Assembly: GCA_017447865.1 (NCBI GenBank)
Contig: JAFSMO010000041.1
Location: 38,415 to 102,414 of the forward strand
Length of the DNA: 64,000 bases
Reading direction: 5' to 3'
DNA from: Thermoguttaceae bacterium
Lineage (GTDB): Bacteria > Planctomycetota > Planctomycetia > Pirellulales > Thermoguttaceae
The translations under genes and the position numbers were made by a program. The notes under the pieces were generated by a model that was not told the origin of the DNA, made no database searches, and was given only the letters and a program-made list of their open reading frames with translations. Of the stretch, positions 56,026 to 61,768 are shown piece after piece; the first letter of the stretch is position 1, and the number at the start of each line of letters is the position of its first letter.

Positions 56026-56304
56026 AACCGTTTTCTTCGTCAAATTCTGATTTTTACGTAAACATTTTACATTGGAAATACGATATTAAGAAACAGCCAG
56101 AGCCTTCTTTGGTTTTTACGCAGTTGAGAATAATCAGGGGACGACCGTTTGCTTCCGTCCCTGGCGTTTGGGTTCGCCGCGATTTTTTCTGCTGCGTTTT
56201 TTTATTTCTTGAGCGTCTCCCCCCCTTGCGCTCTTGGGGGTTTTCGTTTATCATAATAGATTGTGGCTTTTTGTCTCGTGGACCCCTTTTAATTCCCGCA
56301 TAAA
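56026..56304. other. Gene-free interval before the kinase array
   Basis: A 279-bp gap. It holds an imperfect hairpin near 56137-56164 (GGGGACGACC ... CCGTCCCT) that could end the dnaA transcript, pyrimidine-rich sequence, and the first kinase promoter at 56226-56254. I searched by eye for DnaA boxes (TTATCCACA-like) and saw no cluster. Confidence 0.4.
56226..56254 (+). promoter_or_regulatory. Kinase-type promoter 1
   Basis: TTGCGC (56226-56231), a 17-bp spacer and TATCAT (56249-56254) in the context GTTTATCATAA, which recurs before the next two kinases. Confidence 0.65.
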
Positions 56305-58233
56305 ATGTTTGACTCACTGGATCATGACGAAACGTTTCAGAACGATTTCAGATCGCTTACGCCTGAAAAACTGACTCCCGGAACGTTTCTGGGAAAAGAT
56401 AAAAACTTTCGTCTTGAAAAATTCCTTGGCGCGGGTGGGATGGGATACGCCTGGCTTGCCACCGAGATCGAAGATGGGGTCGAACTGCGAAAAGTCGTCT
56501 GCAAGGTTCTTCCTGCTATGGTTCAGCGTGAAAAGGCCGAGATGAAGAAGGTCCTGAAAACGTTCCATCTCGTTCAGCCACTCAGTCACCCCAATATTTG
56601 CCCGATTTACGGCCTGAAATTCGACCCGGTTTGCGGTTATTTTTTCGTTATGGGATACGGAGACGGCGGAACGCTTGGAGACTGGCTCCTGAGACAGCCG
56701 AATCACGAGAACGGCCTGCCCGTTTCCCGAGTTGCCGAGGTCCTTCGTCCGGTGGCTTTGGCCCTTGATCACGCGCATGAAATGGGTATCATTCACCGTG
56801 ACGTCAAGCCCCATAATATTCTCTTTGTGACGCGCGGAGGGCGTATGATTCCGTGGCTTATCGACTTTGGTATTTCTTCCCGGATCCAGCAAACCACGCA
56901 TATGATCACCGATCAGGGGAGCAGAGGTACGCCGGTGTATATGGCTCCTGAGCAGTGGGAGAACCAGACGCAGGACGGACGCACGGACCAGTATGCGCTG
57001 GGTGTTCTCGCATACCAGCTTCTTTCGGGCCGTATTCCATTCTCAGCGTCCAATCCGATTACACTTATGGGGCAGATCATCAATATGCCCGCTCCGCCGC
57101 TGACGAACGTTTCTCCCGAGGTCAACAGCGTGGTCCAGCGTGCGCTTTCGAAGAAACGAAAACGCCGTTTTGCGTCGTGTGTGGAGTTCGTGGACGCTCT
57201 GACGGGAAAAAAACCTTCCAGATCATCCAGCTGGGATTGGTGGTTTGATTCGTTGAAGTCGTTTGCCAAAGCGCTGAAAAAGTACCAATGGCCCTTGCTT
57301 GCCGGCATTCTTGCTTTTTTGATGATCGGTCTTTTCCTCTTCAGCGCTTCCCCAAAACGGCCTGAAATCGCAGTGGCGCCGTCAGAAGTACCGGCATCGG
57401 AGGATGTGGAAAATTCCATCCCCGCATCAGAATCCATGACCCCCATCAGCCGGGAATCCTTTGAATGGGACGGGACGAAAATCACGAAATTCATCGGTGA
57501 AGAAACCGGAGTAGTGATTCCCGAAGGTACGACGGAGATTGGAGAGAATGCGTTCTCTGGCTGTAGTTCCTTAACCTCCGTGGCGATTCCCGAAGGCGTG
57601 ACGAAGATTGGATACTGGGCGTTCTCTGGCTGTAGTTCCTTAACGTCTGTAGTGATTCCCGATAGTGTAGAGTCAATCGGAAATGGAGCATTCGCGCGCT
57701 GTTCGGCCTTGAAGGAATGGAAGATTTCCTCCACTCATCCTTATTTTAAAACCGATGGGATGGGTTTGCTGACCAAAGACGGGAAAACATTGGTCGCCTG
57801 CGTTGGGGCGGCCAAGGAATACCGAATCCCCGAAGGCGTGACGGAGATTGGAAGGTATGCATTCTCTTACTGTAGTTCCTTAACCTCCGTGGTGATTCCC
57901 AAAGGCGTGACGAAGATTGGAAATGAAGCTTTCCTTGGCTGTAGTTCCTTGACATCCGTGGTGATTCCCGAAGGCGTGACGGTGATTGGAGTGTATGCGT
58001 TCTATGGCTGCCGTTCCTTAACGTCCGTGGAGATTCCCAAAGGCATAAAGGAGATCGGAAGATATGCGTTCAATGGCTGTAGTTCCTTAACGTCCGTGGT
58101 GATTCCCGAAGGCACGACGGAGATTGGACACCGTGCGTTTGATGGCTGCCAGAAACTGACGATCTATGCCCCGGCGGGATCGAAGGCGGAAGAATACGCC
58201 AAGGAAAAAAATATCCCGTTTCAGGTCAAATAG
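56305..58233 (+). CDS. Transmembrane Ser/Thr protein kinase with BspA-type leucine-rich repeats (kinase 1)
   Basis: A 642-residue bacterial Ser/Thr kinase (PknB-like) of the array. The N-terminal catalytic domain has the Gly loop 'FLGAGGMGYAWL' (residue 42), the Lys in 'RKVVCKVL', the catalytic loop 'IIHRDVKPHNILF' (about 164), 'DFGISS' (187) and 'APEQW' (213). A single membrane span lies at about residues 328-350 ('WPLLAGILAFLMIGLFLFSAS'). Outside are LRR_5 (BspA-like) repeats such as 'IPEGVTKIGYWAFSGCSSLTSVVIP', eight or nine in all, closing with 'PAGSKAEEYAKEKNIPFQVK'. It should phosphorylate cytoplasmic targets in response to something sensed by the repeats. Target and ligand are unknown. 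It shares its promoter type with kinases 2 and 3. Confidence 0.9.
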   Translation: MFDSLDHDETFQNDFRSLTPEKLTPGTFLGKDKNFRLEKFLGAGGMGYAWLATEIEDGVELRKVVCKVLPAMVQREKAEMKKVLKTFHLVQPLSHPNICPIYGLKFDPVCGYFFVMGYGDGGTLGDWLLRQPNHENGLPVSRVAEVLRPVALALDHAHEMGIIHRDVKPHNILFVTRGGRMIPWLIDFGISSRIQQTTHMITDQGSRGTPVYMAPEQWENQTQDGRTDQYALGVLAYQLLSGRIPFSASNPITLMGQIINMPAPPLTNVSPEVNSVVQRALSKKRKRRFASCVEFVDALTGKKPSRSSSWDWWFDSLKSFAKALKKYQWPLLAGILAFLMIGLFLFSASPKRPEIAVAPSEVPASEDVENSIPASESMTPISRESFEWDGTKITKFIGEETGVVIPEGTTEIGENAFSGCSSLTSVAIPEGVTKIGYWAFSGCSSLTSVVIPDSVESIGNGAFARCSALKEWKISSTHPYFKTDGMGLLTKDGKTLVACVGAAKEYRIPEGVTEIGRYAFSYCSSLTSVVIPKGVTKIGNEAFLGCSSLTSVVIPEGVTVIGVYAFYGCRSLTSVEIPKGIKEIGRYAFNGCSSLTSVVIPEGTTEIGHRAFDGCQKLTIYAPAGSKAEEYAKEKNIPFQVK

Positions 58234-58287
58234 ATAAATAACGGGGGGAGTAATCATCTCTTTCCTGGGATTGCGGACCACCCCCCC

Positions 58288-58315
58288 TTGTGAAATTTGT
58301 GTTTTCATTTATCAT
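58288..58315 (+). promoter_or_regulatory. Kinase-type promoter 2
   Basis: TTGTGA (58288-58293), a 16-bp spacer and TATCAT (58310-58315). The leader after it contains CACTGGCGAATTC, nearly repeated before kinase 3. Confidence 0.65.
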
Positions 58316-58356
58316 AAATAAAACCACTGGCGAATTCAAATTATCAGGTTTTTATT

Positions 58357-60303
58357 ATGATGTTTGATCAGACAACTACACATTTTGATTATTTTAATTA
58401 TTCACCTACCAGGCCCGAAGATTTGGCTCCGGGGATACTTTTAGGCAGAGAGAAAAACTACCGTCTTGAGAAATTCCTCGGTGCGGGCGGGATGGGATAC
58501 GCCTGGCTTGCTTCGGAAATTGAAGGGGGAGATGAACTGCGGAAAGTCGTCTGTAAGGTCCTCCCCGCTCTGCTTCAGCGCGAACAACTCGAGATGAAGA
58601 AGGTCATCAAGACGTTCCATCTCGTTCAGCCGCTCAGTCATCCGAACATTTGTCCGATTTACGCTTTGAAAGCTGATCCGGAGTATGGATTTTTTTTCGT
58701 TATGGGGTATGCGGACGGCGGGACGCTTGAAGACTGGGTTCATGAGCAGCCGGACTACGAGAAAGGCTTGCCGTTTTCTCAGGTCATGGAAGTGCTTCGT
58801 CCCGTGGCAAAGGCACTTGACCATGCTCACGAAATGGGCGTCATTCATCGCGATGTGAAGCCGCAGAATATTCTTTTTGCAACACGTGGAGGCCGTAAAA
58901 TTCCGTGGCTCATTGACTTTGGCATTTCGGCCCAGATCCATAGCACGATGACGCAGACTCTCGGGAATCGTGGCAGCAGCGGTACACCGGCGTATATGGC
59001 TCCCGAGCAGTGCCAGAACATGGCGCAGGATGGCCGCACGGACCAGTACGCATTTGGTGTTATGGTGTACCAGCTTCTTTCGGGCCGTCTTCCATTTTCA
59101 GCGGATAATCCGGTTAGGCTTTGGAAAGATATCGTCTATACACCCGCCCCGCCTTTGAAGAACGTCAGTACTCCGGTCAACAACGTACTCCAGAAAGTGC
59201 TGGCGAAGGAACGAAAAGACCGCTTCGCGACGTGCATGGAGTTCCTGGAAGCACTTGAAGATGCGGAGAGGAAAGGAATGAAATACTGTTTCGTGCCATC
59301 TGTCACGAGGTACGTTAGTCTGGGCATTGGTGTATTGAAAAAACGTAAATGGCTCTGGCTGGTATGTTTTCTTGCCTTGTTGATGCTTGGCTGTTTCATT
59401 TTCAATTTTTCTGCGAAACGGCCTCAAACGAAACCTTCGGTTAAGGCTTCTCCATCTGCATCGAGTGAACCGTCAACCAAATTGAAGCCTGAAGATGAGA
59501 ACAAAGTCCTCGCCGCAGGGGACCGCAAGGTCCTGACTGTGGACGGGGTCGAGTATGCCTTCCGCTGGTGCCCGCCGGGCGAGTTCATGATGGGGGGAAC
59601 CCTATATGAGAATGAACGGCCAATCCATAAAGTGAAACTGACCCACGGTTTCTGGCTTTTGGAAACGGAAGTCACGCAAAAAATGTGGCAGAGCGTGATG
59701 GGCAACAATCCAAGCGACTTTGAAGGAGGTCAAAACCCGGTCGATCAGGTAAGCTGGAACAACTGTCAGAAATTCTGCCAAAAATTAAGCGAAAAACTCG
59801 GTCAGAAGGTTCAGCTTCCTACCGAGGCCCAATGGGAATATGCATGCCGTGCGGGTACGACCAGTGATTTTGCGGGCGATCTTGATGAAATGGCCTGGTA
59901 TGGCAGCAATTCGGATGAAAAACCTCATCCTGTAGGGTTAAAGAAACCGAATGCCTGGGGTTTGTACGATATGCACGGGAATCTTTGCGAGTATTGTTCG
60001 GACTGGCTTGGCGAATACAGTGATTTGTCAGTGAACGACCCTGCAGGTCCTTCGAGTGGTATGCGCCACGTAATTCGCGGAGGAAGCTGGGATGCCTGGA
60101 AAGCTGATTACTGCCGCTCGGAGCATCGATGGGGGGATACGCCGGACTACAAAAATAATAGCCGCGGCCTGAGAATTCTTCTGGCTCCTGATGCAACGGA
60201 GGAGACTAACGTAACGGCGCTTCCCGTGAAGTCGGACGAACCATCCGCCAATCCAAAATCAGATGACGAGAAAGATCGCACCTCTGGGGCCGCAGAGTTT
60301 TGA
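58357..60303 (+). CDS. Transmembrane Ser/Thr protein kinase with SUMF1 domain (kinase 2)
   Basis: A 648-residue kinase closely similar to kinase 1 over the first 320 residues ('FLGAGGMGYAWLASEIEGGDELRKVVCKVLPALLQREQ', 'VIHRDVKPQNILFATRGGRKIPWLIDFGIS', 'GTPAYMAPEQ'). One membrane span lies at about 330-352. The outside part is a full SUMF1/FGE-fold domain, about residues 385-612 ('FRWCPPGEFMMGGTLYENERPIHKVKLTHGFWLLETEVTQKMW', 'LPTEAQWEYACRAGTT', 'NAWGLYDMHGNLCEYCSDWLG', 'VIRGGSWDAWKADYCRSEHR'). The cysteine pair of true FGE is absent, so it is probably a sensor or binding domain in the C-type lectin fold. The end is a short acidic tail. A broken SUMF1 copy follows immediately. Confidence 0.92.
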   Translation: MMFDQTTTHFDYFNYSPTRPEDLAPGILLGREKNYRLEKFLGAGGMGYAWLASEIEGGDELRKVVCKVLPALLQREQLEMKKVIKTFHLVQPLSHPNICPIYALKADPEYGFFFVMGYADGGTLEDWVHEQPDYEKGLPFSQVMEVLRPVAKALDHAHEMGVIHRDVKPQNILFATRGGRKIPWLIDFGISAQIHSTMTQTLGNRGSSGTPAYMAPEQCQNMAQDGRTDQYAFGVMVYQLLSGRLPFSADNPVRLWKDIVYTPAPPLKNVSTPVNNVLQKVLAKERKDRFATCMEFLEALEDAERKGMKYCFVPSVTRYVSLGIGVLKKRKWLWLVCFLALLMLGCFIFNFSAKRPQTKPSVKASPSASSEPSTKLKPEDENKVLAAGDRKVLTVDGVEYAFRWCPPGEFMMGGTLYENERPIHKVKLTHGFWLLETEVTQKMWQSVMGNNPSDFEGGQNPVDQVSWNNCQKFCQKLSEKLGQKVQLPTEAQWEYACRAGTTSDFAGDLDEMAWYGSNSDEKPHPVGLKKPNAWGLYDMHGNLCEYCSDWLGEYSDLSVNDPAGPSSGMRHVIRGGSWDAWKADYCRSEHRWGDTPDYKNNSRGLRILLAPDATEETNVTALPVKSDEPSANPKSDDEKDRTSGAAEF

Positions 60304-60485
60304 CGGCAGGTGGGATCGAGGACGTCTTCCTCTGCTGCCCGCCGGGTGAGTTTATGATGGGCTGGGAAACTGGTTACGACTATTCCAAGCCGACCCATAA
60401 GGTGAAATAGACCAAGGGCTTCTGGCTTTTGGAAACTCAAGTGACGCAGACGATGTGGCAGATCCAGAGGGCTGGTGTTCCGCTG
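60303..60485 (+). pseudogene. Remnant of a second SUMF1 domain
   Basis: In the +3 frame directly after the kinase 2 stop the sequence reads 'LTAGGIEDVFLCCPPGEFMM' and 'KPTHKVK', then a TAG stop (60408-60410), then 'TKGFWLLETQVTQTMWQIQR'. This follows the start of the SUMF1 domain of kinase 2 ('LTVDGVEYAFRWCPPGEFMM', 'RPIHKVKLTHGFWLLETEVTQKMWQSV'). It has an in-frame stop and breaks off at an inverted repeat at 60485. It is the N-terminal quarter of a lost SUMF1 module, or a former longer end of kinase 2. Confidence 0.85.
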
Positions 60486-60537
60486 GTCAAGTTAATAGCT
60501 TTACGTCTTTCCCGCTTCACCGATTATTAACTTGACC
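60485..60537. repeat. Short inverted repeat
   Basis: GGTCAAGTTAATA (60485-60497) and its perfect reverse complement (60525-60537) flank 27 bp. It lies at the break point of the SUMF1 remnant and directly before a family D core. Confidence 0.7.
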
Positions 60538-60590
60538 GACGAGGACGCCGTCCCTCTGAATTGACGACACTGGAAGCGTCTCCCTCTTAC
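60538..60590. repeat. Family D core (copy 4)
   Basis: GAGGACGCCGTCCCTC, then CTGAATTGACGACACTGGAA. The order and sequence match 603-648 and, in part, 43534-43561. Confidence 0.6.
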
Positions 60591-60615
60591 GTTTTCCGGG
60601 GGGTTGGTTTATCAT
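60587..60615 (+). promoter_or_regulatory. Kinase-type promoter 3
   Basis: TTACGT (60587-60592), a 17-bp spacer and TATCAT (60610-60615), with the same GGTTTATCATAA context and the leader motif ATTGGCGAATTCA as before kinase 2. Confidence 0.6.
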
Positions 60616-60655
60616 AAACAAATCATTGGCGAATTCATATTATAGGATATTTAAT

Positions 60656-61768
60656 ATGTCGAACGATCAGGAAACTGCACAGTTTGATTTTTCAAAAATT
60701 TCCCCTGCCAGACCCGAAGACTTGACTCCAGGAATGTTTTTGGGGAAGGAGAAAAACTACCGTCTCGAGAAATTTCTCGGCGCGGGCGGGATGGGGGAAG
60801 TCTGGCTCGCCACGGAGATCGAGGACGGGGTCGAACTGCGGAAAGTTGTCTGCAAGATCATTCCCGCGCTGGTGCAACGTGAAAAGGAGGCGATGGAAAA
60901 GGTCCTGAAAACGTTCCATCTCGTTCAGCCGCTCAATCATCCGAACATTTGCCCGATTTACAGTCTGAGAGCCGATCCGGTCTGCGGCTATTTCTTCGTC
61001 ATAGCGTACGCGGACGGCGGAACGCTCTGGGATTGGGTCCAGCAACAGCCGGATTATGCCAGCGGACTGTCTGTTTCGCAGGTCGTGGAGGTCCTTCGGC
61101 CGATTGCTCAGGCGCTTGATTACGCTCACGAAATGGGCGTGATGCACCGTGACGTGAAGCCGCAAAATGTCCTTTTCGTGACACGCAGAGGCCGTAAGAT
61201 CCCGTGGCTTATCGACTTTGGCATTTCGGCCCAGATCCACAGCACGACGACGCAAACCCTCGGGGACAGTGGCAGCAGCGGTACTCCGGCGTATATGGCC
61301 CCCGAGCAGTGCCAGAGCCTGATGCAGGACGGCCGCACGGACCAATACTCGCTTGGTGTGATTGTCTATCAGCTTCTTTCGGGCCGTCTTCCGTTTGCCG
61401 CGGACACTCCGGTCGAGTTATGGAAAGAGATCGTTTATAAGCCCGTTCCGCCGTTGACGAACGTCAGCGCCCAGACCAACAATGCGGTCCAGCGTGCACT
61501 GGCGAAGGAGCGAAAAGACCGTTTTGCGTCGTGCGTGGAGTTTATGGACGCTCTGGAAGGGAAAGAGTCGTTCTCGCTGTCACGCTGGTGCGCCGAAACG
61601 CTGAAAAAGCACAAATGGCTTTGGCTTGCTGCCCTTCTCGTTTTGTTGGCGATGGTTTTGTGGATTTTGGGCGCTTCCGAGCAGCGCGCTGAAACTGGGG
61701 GGCCAACGCCTCCGGCATCATATTCAATTCATGACTCAAACCTGCAATTAAAAACGATAAATGTCTGA
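60656..61768 (+). CDS. Transmembrane Ser/Thr protein kinase without sensor domain (kinase 3)
   Basis: A 370-residue kinase with the same catalytic part as its neighbours ('FLGAGGMGEVWLATEIEDGVELRKVVCKIIPALVQREKEAMEKVLKTFHLVQPLNHPNICPIYSL', 'VMHRDVKPQNVLFVTRRGRKIPWLIDFGIS', 'GTPAYMAPEQCQ'). One membrane span lies at about residues 320-342. Only about 28 residues follow, ending 'SIHDSNLQLKTINV', with no sensor domain. The tail looks like translated leader sequence, as if a deletion had joined kinase 3 to the start of kinase 4. The ATG at 60656 is preferred over a TTG at 60626 within the leader. It ends in overlap with kinase 4 (ATGTCTGA). Confidence 0.9.
   Translation: MSNDQETAQFDFSKISPARPEDLTPGMFLGKEKNYRLEKFLGAGGMGEVWLATEIEDGVELRKVVCKIIPALVQREKEAMEKVLKTFHLVQPLNHPNICPIYSLRADPVCGYFFVIAYADGGTLWDWVQQQPDYASGLSVSQVVEVLRPIAQALDYAHEMGVMHRDVKPQNVLFVTRRGRKIPWLIDFGISAQIHSTTTQTLGDSGSSGTPAYMAPEQCQSLMQDGRTDQYSLGVIVYQLLSGRLPFAADTPVELWKEIVYKPVPPLTNVSAQTNNAVQRALAKERKDRFASCVEFMDALEGKESFSLSRWCAETLKKHKWLWLAALLVLLAMVLWILGASEQRAETGGPTPPASYSIHDSNLQLKTINV

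Noticed and set aside
56026..56304. Replication origin beside the dnaA-like gene
   Set aside because: No cluster of DnaA boxes was seen by eye and the recurring TTTATCATAA is better explained as a promoter -10 region. Only GC-skew or a box search could decide.
42676..60303. A diversity-generating retroelement acting on the SUMF1 genes
   Set aside because: No reverse transcriptase or template repeat is in the window and the 3' ends show no obvious excess of AAC-type variable codons. Left as a search to run, not a claim.
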